Source: a virus
IMG/VR virus record: IMGVR_UViG_3300031672_000007
Span: 1 to 28,693 of that record
Strand: one strand, 5' to 3'
DNA: 28,693 nt
Below, in pieces: positions 12,496 through 19,344 of the stretch. The position numbers were made by a program, and so were the translations under genes. Numbering within the stretch: position 1 is the first letter of the stretch; every line of letters begins with the position of its first letter. The notes beneath the pieces were generated by a model. That model saw only the letters and a program-made list of their open reading frames with translations, ran no database searches and was not told the DNA's origin.

Positions 12496-12635
12496 ATCTA
12501 CAACAACCTTCCACCTTCCGGCCATTCATGCGGGAGCTTGTCTTGTTTTCTTCGATTGCAGGAAGGGCAAGCCAATACAACAAAGTTTATACCATAACCC
12601 CGCATGTAAAGCAAATTCAGGAGGTGATCTCATGA
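12492..12635 (+). CDS. Small coupled ORF between portal and protease, 47 aa
   Basis: ATG 12492 overlaps the portal stop (ATGA), and its own stop TGA (12633-12635) overlaps the protease ATG (12632) in the same ATGA arrangement. GGAGGTG lies about 7 nt upstream. The peptide begins MNLQQPSTFRPFMRELVLF and ends with QIQEVIS. No family is recognised. Coupling at both ends argues that it is translated, either as a small head protein or as a relay that carries ribosomes into the protease gene. It is too short for a codon-use test. Confidence 0.6.
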   Translation: MNLQQPSTFRPFMRELVLFSSIAGRASQYNKVYTITPHVKQIQEVIS

Positions 12636-14245
12636 ATAAATTGCGTGAAACCAAAACACTCCATTTTCAGATTAAAGCAATAGGTATTACTACAGCAGAT
12701 GACGGTCAAGAGATTGGTCATATTGAGGCATACACTGCTGTGTTTAACAATGTTGATGAGGGGAATGATCGTATTCTTCCAGGCGCATTTAAGCGTACAA
12801 TCAAAAATTCTAAAGAACGGGCTGTTGCCAGGACAAAGAAATATTTGTTGCCTATGCTTTGGAATCATAGTACCGATGAACTTATAGGCGGTTGGACTAG
12901 CCTCTCTGAGGACGATTTTGGCTTGAAATGTGTTGGAGATGTGTCCCTTGCTACCCAGAGAGGTAGAGAGTATTACGCTTTAGCTAAGCAGGAAATGACT
13001 GATGAGTTTAGTATTATTTATGATATTCCTGGTGGAGGTTCAAGGTATGACAAATCAGGTATACGCGAGCTTTCCGAGATCAGGTTGTTTTCCTGCGATC
13101 CTGTTGTATTTGGCATGAACGACCAGACATACATGATCGGAGTCAAATCTATGGAAATCAAATCCTCAATTATCGGCAATACAGCAGGCACAATCGGCCC
13201 GCGTGATGAGGCATGGGATAGTAGCAAAGCCGAAAAACAAATCTGGCAAGCGGCCTATGACGATGAGAACAGCACGATTGATACCGCGCTTGCCAAGAAA
13301 TATTTTATGGTTCAGGACGGCGATCCCCAGAAAAAAGGCTCCTATAGTTATCCGTTCTGGTATGCCGGTGATAGCCCGCATATCTGTGTGGGCGCGGTCA
13401 CTGCTATAGCCGCCGCTATTCAGGGGTCACGCGGCGCGAGCGCGCCTGACGGCCTAAAAGCGCCGGTTGAGAAACTGTACACACGCATTAACAAACAATA
13501 TCCTGACGATCCACAACTAACGCCGCCGTGGGAAGACAACGGCAAAGCGAGGAGAAAACCATTGGAAAAGAAAACCTTTGCCGAGAGTTTTGCGGAGGCC
13601 ATGTGCCAAGATTTGCTTGAGGACTGGCAAGATGTCTACTTGACTGGCCTGACAGATGCTGTATTGGACGCCTGCAAGATAGGCGACACGATTGCATCTG
13701 ATGTGTCGGACGCGCTCGACGCCTTCAAAGAGCAGGTGATGAGCCTGTTCGTCGCTCAGGCCGTCCAGTACGATTTGTCGCAGTACTTGACCGATAACTC
13801 GTACAGTTCTGCGGACTACACCATGCAGAATGGCAGTAGTGACAGTCCCTATTATGGCTACATGTCGCGCCACAACGCCTCCCTTGCAAGGAAGGCGGGC
13901 CGCGCGATATCCGGCTCCAATTCTGACAAAATCCAATCGAGTATTGACGCGCTTCATAGCGTGGCGACAAAGGCCATGAAGGATATGAAAGCGCACACCC
14001 AGGCGGTGCATGATGCCGCCGATGACCTGGCAGAGGTACTACAAGGGTCGGAAGCGGCCTATGGGACTGACCCAGGTGATGCTGGAGATCAGCAAGAAGG
14101 CAAGCGCGCCTCGCACACCAATGCACGCGCGCGCCGTGATACCTCGTCCCAGAAGTCGCAAACCAGCGGCTCGGAGGACACGTATTCGGATGACGAGCTT
14201 TCAGAGGCTTTGAATAGCATCAGATCTTTGACTACTATCGTCTAA
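12632..14245 (+). CDS. HK97-type prohead protease with long C-terminal extension, 537 aa
   Basis: Residues about 5-170 are the S78-family prohead protease that trims capsid and scaffold during head maturation. The pattern VFNNVDEGNDRILPGAF, catalytic His in LWNHS (H79), Ser in DEFSIIY (S127) and the closing LFSCDPVVFGMN are all present. Residues about 180-300 form a second domain often seen attached to phage proteases (WDSSKAEKQIW, then SYPFWYAGD and AAAIQGSRG). The rest (300-537) is helical, acidic and low in complexity and could be a built-in scaffold. AGGAGGTGATCTC gives an excellent ribosome site. The protease part is clearly more AT-rich than the part after about 13150, suggesting a recombination joint. 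Confidence 0.9.
   Translation: MNKLRETKTLHFQIKAIGITTADDGQEIGHIEAYTAVFNNVDEGNDRILPGAFKRTIKNSKERAVARTKKYLLPMLWNHSTDELIGGWTSLSEDDFGLKCVGDVSLATQRGREYYALAKQEMTDEFSIIYDIPGGGSRYDKSGIRELSEIRLFSCDPVVFGMNDQTYMIGVKSMEIKSSIIGNTAGTIGPRDEAWDSSKAEKQIWQAAYDDENSTIDTALAKKYFMVQDGDPQKKGSYSYPFWYAGDSPHICVGAVTAIAAAIQGSRGASAPDGLKAPVEKLYTRINKQYPDDPQLTPPWEDNGKARRKPLEKKTFAESFAEAMCQDLLEDWQDVYLTGLTDAVLDACKIGDTIASDVSDALDAFKEQVMSLFVAQAVQYDLSQYLTDNSYSSADYTMQNGSSDSPYYGYMSRHNASLARKAGRAISGSNSDKIQSSIDALHSVATKAMKDMKAHTQAVHDAADDLAEVLQGSEAAYGTDPGDAGDQQEGKRASHTNARARRDTSSQKSQTSGSEDTYSDDELSEALNSIRSLTTIV
13882..13891. repeat. Palindromic repeat copy 12
   Basis: CCTTGCAAGG with flank TCC-, in frame as SLAR, in the helical tail of the protease-scaffold protein. 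Confidence 0.9.
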
Positions 14246-14269
14246 CTATCATCCGAACAAGAGGTTGTT

Positions 14270-15562
14270 ATGTCAACAACAATTCAAGACATGATCGATG
14301 AGGTGAAACAACAGCATCATGCGATGCAAAACTACGTTGTGGCCGAAATCGACAAAGTACAAAAAAAGTGGGGAGAAGATTTGCTCTCCAAAACGGCAAA
14401 CCTGAACGGCTTTGCCGAGTACAAAGAGACGCTGGATCGCCTCAACGGGCGCATGAATGAACTGACTGATACCATCGATCAGATGCGTATCGCCAGCGCG
14501 CGCCCTCCGCTGTACGGCAATGGCAAGAAAGATCGCAGCGCTGCTCATAAAGCCTTTATGAAGGCCACCAAAGCGCACGCGGACATCAACGTCCTGACGC
14601 TTGAGGAAAAGCAACTCATTGTCAAAGACTACATGCCGCCTGAGCGCAAGGCCATGTACGCCGCCGACGCGACTACTGGCGGCTACTTTGCCAGTACCGA
14701 TTTTATGGAGGAACTGATTCAGTACAAGCTGCTCATTTCCCCCATGCGCAAGATTTGCCGTATTCAGCAGACATCGGGCGAGCGTGTCACGATGCCGAGC
14801 TTGCAGAACGACACCACGGCCTATTGGGCAAGTGAGCAAGCGAACTTCACGAACAGCCAAGACCCGAATGTCGGCATGATCGAAATTCCGGTACACGAAC
14901 TGCGCGGACTTCTCAAGGTTTCTCAACAGAACCTGGAAGACTCGCTGTTCAACCTGGAAGACCTGATCAAGCAGCGGTTGATGCTTCAGTTTGCGAAGAC
15001 CGAGGGTAAAGCCTTCATTCTGGGCAGTGGCAGTGGACAGCCACGCGGCATTATGTCCTATCCGACCGCCGCCACCACAAGCTTTGCTGGCGGTTCTGCG
15101 GGTAAGAACAACAACATTCAGCAAGTCCCCTACGTCCTGTCAGGCGCGGGCGTTGGCAAGATTAACGCCGACGATGTGCTGAACGTCAAAATGGACTTGA
15201 AAGCGGACTACGACAGCGGCGCGACGTACATCTTCACCCGCGGCACGTTGAACACGATCCGCCTGCTCAAGGATAGCCAGAACCGCCCGTTGTGGCAGCC
15301 CTTCGCAGGCGCGAACTTGCCCAGCCTGATTTACGACGCGCCGTATGTTGAGATGCCTGACATGGCCGAAATTGCGACAGGCGCGTTTCCGATTGCCGTT
15401 GGCGACTTCAGCAACTACATGATCGTTGACCGCATCACGATGAACATTCAGCAGTTGAACGAACTGTTCGCCATCGGCGGTTTGATCGGCTTCATCGCTC
15501 GGATGCGAGTTGGTGGGGACTTGCTGTTGCCTGAAGCGGTGCGCCTGCTGAAGTGCAATTAA
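14270..15562 (+). CDS. Major capsid protein, HK97 fold, 430 aa
   Basis: Forms the icosahedral shell. Residues about 1-85 are a coiled N-terminal delta or scaffold region (IQDMIDEVKQQHHAMQNYVV, then LNGRMNELTDTIDQM) that the protease upstream would remove. The mature HK97-type body follows, with GGYFASTDFMEELIQ, the E-loop region near WASEQANFTNSQ, LLKVSQQNLEDS, and GSGSGQPRGIM, then the P- and A-domain stretch up to LIGFIARMRVGGDLL. Length and order are normal for the family. ATG 14270 follows AAGAGG, 24 nt after the protease stop. The gene is followed by a 79-nt gap with a hairpin and a palindrome copy. Confidence 0.95.
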   Translation: MSTTIQDMIDEVKQQHHAMQNYVVAEIDKVQKKWGEDLLSKTANLNGFAEYKETLDRLNGRMNELTDTIDQMRIASARPPLYGNGKKDRSAAHKAFMKATKAHADINVLTLEEKQLIVKDYMPPERKAMYAADATTGGYFASTDFMEELIQYKLLISPMRKICRIQQTSGERVTMPSLQNDTTAYWASEQANFTNSQDPNVGMIEIPVHELRGLLKVSQQNLEDSLFNLEDLIKQRLMLQFAKTEGKAFILGSGSGQPRGIMSYPTAATTSFAGGSAGKNNNIQQVPYVLSGAGVGKINADDVLNVKMDLKADYDSGATYIFTRGTLNTIRLLKDSQNRPLWQPFAGANLPSLIYDAPYVEMPDMAEIATGAFPIAVGDFSNYMIVDRITMNIQQLNELFAIGGLIGFIARMRVGGDLLLPEAVRLLKCN

Positions 15563-15592
15563 GCAAGCGGTTATAACAAATGTGTGATAGTC

Positions 15593-15626
15593 GCAAGGGG
15601 TAACGTCACTCGACAATGCCCCTTGC
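15593..15626 (+). promoter_or_regulatory. Hairpin sharing the palindrome, upstream of TTG start
   Basis: GCAAGGGG (15593-15600) can pair with CCCCTTGC (15619-15626). The second arm is half of the palindrome copy at 15620-15632, so two alternative folds compete beside the ribosome site of the decoration gene. A translational-control or processing element is possible. Confidence 0.35.
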
Positions 15627-15632
15627 AAGGGA
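15620..15632. repeat. Palindromic repeat copy 13, supplies ribosome site
   Basis: CCCTTGCAAGGGA. Its AAGGGAG half is the Shine-Dalgarno sequence of TTG 15642, 8 nt away. Confidence 0.95.
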
Positions 15633-15641
15633 GATAAGACA

Positions 15642-16115
15642 TTGAGAGATATTGTATCGGAAGTAGGGAGCCTGTACACAGGCGTGACCGCGCTTCCCGT
15701 TCTCAAAACGACGCAAACCAGCACGAGCGTTGACCTTGCCGATTACGACGGCGCAATGATCTACATCCTGGCTGGCAACTGGACTGACGGCACATTCACG
15801 CCGGTTGTTCAGGAAAGCTCGGATAATTCGACATTCACCACCGTTGCCGCCACCGACCTTGTGGCATGGAGCGCGACCTCAACCACAAATAGCGCGGCTG
15901 TGAAGTTGAATGATAGCGATGGCAATCCGACCGGCAACAGCCAGCCAAACGCCATCAGCAGTGCTGCCACGGCCATTAACCAGCGCGTCGGCTATATTGG
16001 CGCGCTGCGCTACATCCGGCTGGTCAGCACGATTTCAGGTAGTCCCAGCACCGGCATGGGCTATGACGCGATCATTGTCGCTGGCCGCGCGCGCAACCTG
16101 CCCGCCGCCGTCTAA
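15642..16115 (+). CDS. Head decoration/auxiliary protein, 157 aa
   Basis: Follows the capsid gene as decoration or auxiliary head proteins usually do. The sequence pattern (ALPVLKTTQTSTSVDLADYD, VVQESSDNSTFTTVAATDL, then RVGYIGALRYIRLV and closing RARNLPAA) belongs to a family of small beta-rich phage proteins found in this position; that assignment is from memory of the pattern. TTG 15642 is chosen because AAGGGAG lies 8 nt upstream and no ATG is better placed. It probably binds the capsid surface. The rare start codon and the upstream hairpin could limit its dose relative to capsid. Confidence 0.7.
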   Translation: MRDIVSEVGSLYTGVTALPVLKTTQTSTSVDLADYDGAMIYILAGNWTDGTFTPVVQESSDNSTFTTVAATDLVAWSATSTTNSAAVKLNDSDGNPTGNSQPNAISSAATAINQRVGYIGALRYIRLVSTISGSPSTGMGYDAIIVAGRARNLPAAV

Positions 16116-16124
16116 AATCGCTAT

Positions 16125-16138
16125 TCCCTTGCAAGGGA
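16125..16138. repeat. Palindromic repeat copy 14
   Basis: Perfect TCCCTTGCAAGGGA in the 38-bp gap between two head genes, 15 nt before ATG 16154. The nearer GAGGTGA is the likelier ribosome site. Confidence 0.95.
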
Positions 16139-16153
16139 AGAAAGAGGTGAGAT

Positions 16154-16477
16154 ATGACCTATCCGGTCATTCCTGATGTGCCATCGGCCTATGAGGATGT
16201 TGATGGCAAACAAACCACAGCAGTTCCTGCCGGTTCGTCTGCTGATGTGGTAATCAAGGCCAGCGCAGGCCGTTTGGGCAAGTTGTTGGTGACAACGGCT
16301 GCCGCCGCGGCTATCGTGATTTATGACAATGCAAGCGGCCACACTGGCACGGTTATTGGCTACGTGGCGGCTTCTGCGGTGGCTGGCACGGTCGTAGATT
16401 TCGACATGCCAGCCGTAAATGGCATTACCTTTGCTGGTATTGCCTCATCGCCCGCGTTCACCGTTTCCTGGGAGTAG
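16154..16477 (+). CDS. Small head protein, probable decoration/fibre, 107 aa
   Basis: ATG 16154 follows AGAGGTGAGAT. The protein is a compact, Ala/Val/Gly-rich beta protein (VPAGSSADVVIKASAGRLGK, then AAAIVIYDNASGHTGTV and FDMPAVNGITFAG). It has no cysteine, charged helix or membrane segment. Short proteins of this style sit between capsid and head-tail connector in many siphoviruses and are often annotated as head fibre or decoration proteins. The position supports that reading, but the family is not certain. It ends 6 nt before the connector gene. Confidence 0.65.
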   Translation: MTYPVIPDVPSAYEDVDGKQTTAVPAGSSADVVIKASAGRLGKLLVTTAAAAAIVIYDNASGHTGTVIGYVAASAVAGTVVDFDMPAVNGITFAGIASSPAFTVSWE

Positions 16478-16483
16478 GTTTGC

Positions 16484-17158
16484 ATGGCAGATCGGGCGTT
16501 TATTGTCACCGTACCCGTCGCAACGGAACCCATCGCGCTAACCGACGTGAAAAACTATCTCAGGATAGATTTCTCGGACGACGACACGCTCATTGGCTAT
16601 CTGATTACAAGAGTCAGAGGCATAGCGGAGCGTGTCACCGGGCGCGCGCTAGCGACGCAGACGATAACGGAAACCTTCACCATTGCTAGGCCCAAAGGCG
16701 GGGAGGTTTCCGGCCCGATTGACCACGGCCCGAACTGGTATCAATACCAGGAACAACTGGGCGCGAACCCGTTCGGCGCGGCCCAGTTCTACTTTGACCT
16801 GGCAAAGCCGCCTATTCAAAGCACTATCGAAACGATTACCGTCAACACCAAGATTACGGCGTTTGACCCGTGGCTCGCGTTCCCGTTGATCACCAACTCG
16901 GACGGGAGTTACAACATGTGGATTGACAACACGCAAGAACCAGCGCGGATCTACTTCATGGATCCGATTACCGCCAATTTCTGGCAATTCATCTACGTGT
17001 GTGGCTACAGTTCATCGTATCCCTTGCACGGCGTCGCGCCTGAATTGGAGCAGTGCTTGTTCGAAGGGGTCGCATTTTTGTACGACAATCGTGAAGCGTC
17101 CGACTTGCCACCAGGGCTTCTCAACAAGCTTTTGGCCTGGAAAGTCGATTGGATATAA
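16484..17158 (+). CDS. Head-tail connector (gp6-like) protein, 224 aa
   Basis: Adaptor that binds below the portal and forms the ring to which the neck attaches. The N-terminus shows the family signature: IALTDVKNYLRIDFSDDDTL then LITRVRGIAERVTGR, a helical bundle typical of gp6/gp15-like connectors. A longer middle section and a C-terminal helix set (ELEQCLFEGVAFLYDNREAS, then LNKLLAWKVDWI) complete it. At 224 aa it is longer than the usual 100-200. A degenerate palindrome (CCCTTGCACGG at 17021) lies within. The gene is followed after 14 nt by a tiny basic ORF and then the head-closure gene. Confidence 0.85.
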   Translation: MADRAFIVTVPVATEPIALTDVKNYLRIDFSDDDTLIGYLITRVRGIAERVTGRALATQTITETFTIARPKGGEVSGPIDHGPNWYQYQEQLGANPFGAAQFYFDLAKPPIQSTIETITVNTKITAFDPWLAFPLITNSDGSYNMWIDNTQEPARIYFMDPITANFWQFIYVCGYSSSYPLHGVAPELEQCLFEGVAFLYDNREASDLPPGLLNKLLAWKVDWI

Positions 17159-17172
17159 GGAGATAAAACACT

Positions 17173-17274
17173 ATGGCAAAGAAACCGGGCAGCAAGCCCG
17201 CGCCGAAAAAGCCGTTTCCCGGAGCCGCGCCTCCCTTTGAACCGAAACCGAAACCAAAGACAGGGAAAGCGTAG
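17173..17274 (+). CDS. Tiny Lys/Pro-rich protein, 33 aa
   Basis: ATG 17173 has a clear AAGGAGA ribosome site about 10 nt upstream. The stop lies 6 nt before the head-closure gene, so the ORF fills the gap precisely. The peptide starts MAKKPGSKPAPKKPFPG, ends with PKPKPKTGKA, and is strongly basic and proline-rich, so it is disordered and could bind nucleic acid or an acidic head surface. Comparable tiny basic ORFs occur in phage head-tail regions. Function unknown. Confidence 0.6.
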   Translation: MAKKPGSKPAPKKPFPGAAPPFEPKPKPKTGKA

Positions 17275-17280
17275 CGACCA

Positions 17281-17664
17281 ATGCCAGGAGTAGCGGATAG
17301 CGTTGACAGTTCGGACATGAACCGGCGCATACAGATACAGCAGAATACGCCCACAAAGAACGCCCAGAACGGGTTGGTTGACAATTGGGCGACGATCTAC
17401 ACCTGCTGGGCCAGTGTGCAGAATTTCCCGCATGGCCGCGGCCTGTTCAGGAAGTTCTTGTTCTCGCAACTCTATCCGCAGATGAACACAACTATCAAAA
17501 TCAGGTTTCAGAAGACGGTGACTATCGACGATACCATGCGCGTGCTGTATCCCGCGCACGGCGTCAACCACATCTATCAAATCTTGGGAGTGGAAAATCC
17601 ACTCGAAGCCAACGTGTCGTTGTGGCTTCTGTGTCAAGAAGAGCAAGCGCAGGCGGTGAACTAA
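17281..17664 (+). CDS. Head-closure / head-tail joining protein, 127 aa
   Basis: Resembles SPP1 gp16-type head-closure (head-tail adaptor) proteins: MNRRIQIQQNTPTKNAQNGL, VDNWATIYTCWASVQ, then the conserved tail near TIDDTMRVLYPAHGVNHIYQ and ILGVENPLEAN. These plug the portal channel after packaging and provide the dock for the tail. The length is typical. The ribosome site is weak, so translation may depend on coupling with the 33-aa ORF ending 6 nt earlier. Its stop shares bases with the next ATG (TAATG). Confidence 0.85.
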   Translation: MPGVADSVDSSDMNRRIQIQQNTPTKNAQNGLVDNWATIYTCWASVQNFPHGRGLFRKFLFSQLYPQMNTTIKIRFQKTVTIDDTMRVLYPAHGVNHIYQILGVENPLEANVSLWLLCQEEQAQAVN

Positions 17665-17861
17665 TGGACGTAGCAAAAGATACCTATCGTGAAGAAGTCA
17701 TACAGCAGTTTGGCAAAGCGATGAGCAAGCGGTTTCCGACATTTTGTGCTATTCGCGCCGTTGGGTCATTGACCAGTCAGGCGATGCGCGACGAGAACCG
17801 CAAACGCCACGCCGCCGCGCTCCGCGCGCGCGCCACCAAAGCCATGAAGCGAGGGAAGTAG
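17664..17861 (+). CDS. Small basic protein in neck operon, 65 aa
   Basis: ATG 17664 overlaps the stop of the head-closure gene (TAATG), and its own stop comes 2 nt before the next ATG. The sequence is helical and highly basic at the end (KDTYREEVIQQFGKAMSKRF, SLTSQAMRDENRKRHAAALR, ARATKAMKRGK). No family is recognised. Position between head closure and the gp10-like neck protein suggests an accessory neck or DNA-binding role. The coupling on both sides makes a real gene likely. Confidence 0.65.
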   Translation: MDVAKDTYREEVIQQFGKAMSKRFPTFCAIRAVGSLTSQAMRDENRKRHAAALRARATKAMKRGK

Positions 17862-17863
17862 CC

Positions 17864-18241
17864 ATGTCCGGTATAAGCGTCCAGATGAGCGGCCTTGACG
17901 AATTTCTGTCCGGTTTGCAATCGCTTATTGAGCAAAAAGGCCAGGAGGTCAACGACCGTATTCAAGAGGCGGGTATCAATACTCATGCCGAGGTCATACA
18001 GAAATGGCCCGTAGGCACGCCTGAGAGTACGCACAAGAAGAACTATCACGGCGGGCGCTCTCGGCAATCATTCCAGTACATCCCTGGCGATATGGAGTGT
18101 AGCGTCGGATCTGATGTCTACTACACCGAATTTGTGAACGATGGCACGTACAAGATGGCGGCGCGACCAATCTTGACGAACGCTTTTATCCGTAACCGCG
18201 CAAGCTTAGTAAGCGATTTACAAGGGATGTCTGGAGCATAA
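17864..18241 (+). CDS. HK97 gp10-like neck/tail protein, 125 aa
   Basis: Matches the HK97 gp10-type family of minor neck or tail-completion proteins: VQMSGLDEFLSGLQSLIEQK, an AEVIQKWPVGTPESTHK block, GGRSRQSFQYIPG, then YYTEFVNDGTYKMAARPILT, where the Y-x3-V/F-x2-GT-x4-RPF-like ending is characteristic. It sits in the usual order, after head closure and before the tail terminator. ATG 17864 follows GAGGGAAG. The gene is followed by AAGGAGAG, which serves the Acb2-like gene. Confidence 0.8.
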   Translation: MSGISVQMSGLDEFLSGLQSLIEQKGQEVNDRIQEAGINTHAEVIQKWPVGTPESTHKKNYHGGRSRQSFQYIPGDMECSVGSDVYYTEFVNDGTYKMAARPILTNAFIRNRASLVSDLQGMSGA

Positions 18242-18252
18242 AGGAGAGATTG

Positions 18253-18483
18253 ATGGATTCAGAAAATAAAAACAAGATTGATATAGACCTAGAAAAGCGG
18301 TTTTCTAATCACCCGGCAAAAGGTGATCAGCGCCAACGCTATGAACAATTGTGGGATGGGGCAAAGGAATTTGCCCTTTTGCTAAAGCAAACAACGCCCT
18401 TTTGTCGTGAACAATCGCTTGCCCTCACATCACTTGAGGAATCAGTGATGTGGGCCATTGCCGCGATTTCGAGGAATGAATGA
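18253..18483 (+). CDS. acb2: Acb2-family anti-CBASS cyclic-nucleotide sponge, 76 aa
   Basis: The short helical protein carries the family pattern as I know it: RF-x2-HP-x-KGDQ, YEQLWDGAKEFALLL, TPFCREQSLALTSLEE and MWAIAAISRNE, against the common MWANAAIARNE. Acb2 proteins are helical, assemble as oligomers and sequester the cyclic di- and trinucleotides that activate CBASS effectors, shielding the phage. ATG 18253 follows AAGGAGAG. The gene is noticeably more AT-rich than its neighbours, which suggests insertion as a moron, yet its stop overlaps the tail-terminator ATG (ATGA), so it is expressed late with structural genes. The change N to I in the C-terminal motif is worth noting. Confidence 0.85.
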   Translation: MDSENKNKIDIDLEKRFSNHPAKGDQRQRYEQLWDGAKEFALLLKQTTPFCREQSLALTSLEESVMWAIAAISRNE

Positions 18484-18899
18484 TCGGCGATTCCATTAGC
18501 GCCTTGAAAGTGGCGATTGTAACGGCGTTAGAGGCCGATAGCGCGTTCATGGCCTTGATTACGGGCCTGTTCGACGGGCAAGCGCCCACCAACCAGCCTT
18601 TCAACTATGTGGTGATGGGTCACGCGACGATGCTCCCCAACAACACAATGGGCAAGGGTGGCAGGGAATGCACGATAGAATTTGACATCTATACCAGAGG
18701 GATAGGTGGATCGACGCTTGCAAACGCGATAGCGGACAACCTGCTCAGGGCGCTGGTTGAGACAACCTTGACGCTGAGTACGACGCCCGCGCAAGCGTGC
18801 AGCTACGTCGATCTGGACAACTATAGCGATGAGCAGATGAGCGACGGCCTGACGTATCATGCCTTCCCTCGTCTCTTGTTCCGAACTTTTGAATTGTAA
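18480..18899 (+). CDS. Tail terminator/completion protein (DUF3168-like), 139 aa
   Basis: Caps the tail tube and joins it to the neck. Features of the DUF3168-type family are an N-terminal helix ISALKVAIVTALEADSAFMA, then PFNYVVMGHAT, the strand CTIEFDIYTRGIGGS, and the later LANAIADNLLRALVE helix and closing FPRLLFRTFEL strand. Length is normal. ATG 18480 lies within the stop of the Acb2-like gene. The following gap of 19 nt carries GAGGTGA for the tail-tube gene. Confidence 0.85.
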   Translation: MIGDSISALKVAIVTALEADSAFMALITGLFDGQAPTNQPFNYVVMGHATMLPNNTMGKGGRECTIEFDIYTRGIGGSTLANAIADNLLRALVETTLTLSTTPAQACSYVDLDNYSDEQMSDGLTYHAFPRLLFRTFEL

Positions 18900-18918
18900 C
18901 AACGAAACGAGGTGAGAC

Positions 18919-19317
18919 ATGGGCGCTCCTACAGCGGGGTATACCGGCAACGTGAAAATCGGGGCCAATACCATTCTGAACATCAAAAGTGACACATTTG
19001 ACTTGCAAGCGGCAATGGAGGACATCACCTCCATGCTTGCCACGCCAACGGGCTTTAAGGTCTATCAACCGACGCTCAACGAAATGACGTGTAGCCTGAC
19101 CGCTAACTGGGATTTGACCGACACGACGGGCCAGCTTGCCATGCAGAACGCCTGGCTGAATCGGACGCTGCTGTCGTTTGTCTTGACACCTAACGGTGGC
19201 ACGAACACCTATTCATTCAGTGCCTACGTCAAAAAAATCAACGTGAAAGACGACGTAAGCAAAATCAACGAGGCCAGTTATGACCTCCAGCCAACTGGCG
19301 CGGTAGTTACTACTTAG
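18919..19317 (+). CDS. Major tail tube protein 1, 132 aa
   Basis: Small beta-rich protein with the tail-tube arrangement: MGAPTAGYTGNVKIGANTIL, a stretch on VYQPTLNEMTCSLTANWDLT, and the closing pair FSAYVKKINVKDDVSKINEA and SYDLQPTG. Tail-tube subunits stack as hexameric rings around the DNA channel. It shares its N- and C-terminal motifs with the next gene, so the two are paralogues. ATG 18919 follows GAGGTGA. It lies in the expected place, between the tail terminator and the tail chaperones. Confidence 0.8.
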   Translation: MGAPTAGYTGNVKIGANTILNIKSDTFDLQAAMEDITSMLATPTGFKVYQPTLNEMTCSLTANWDLTDTTGQLAMQNAWLNRTLLSFVLTPNGGTNTYSFSAYVKKINVKDDVSKINEASYDLQPTGAVVTT

Positions 19318-19321
19318 TAAC

Positions 19322-19332
19322 CCCTGCAAGGG
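19322..19332. repeat. Palindrome variant CCCTGCAAGGG, supplies ribosome site
   Basis: One-base-deleted version of the palindrome. AAGGGAGG is the Shine-Dalgarno sequence for ATG 19345. It is the reverse complement of the variant CCCTTGCAGGG found three times in the last gene. Confidence 0.8.
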
Positions 19333-19344
19333 AGGTAAGAGCGT

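Noticed and set aside
14273-15124. 283-codon open frame on the - strand
   Set aside because: It is the antisense shadow of the major capsid gene, with low-complexity, basic translation and no ribosome site.
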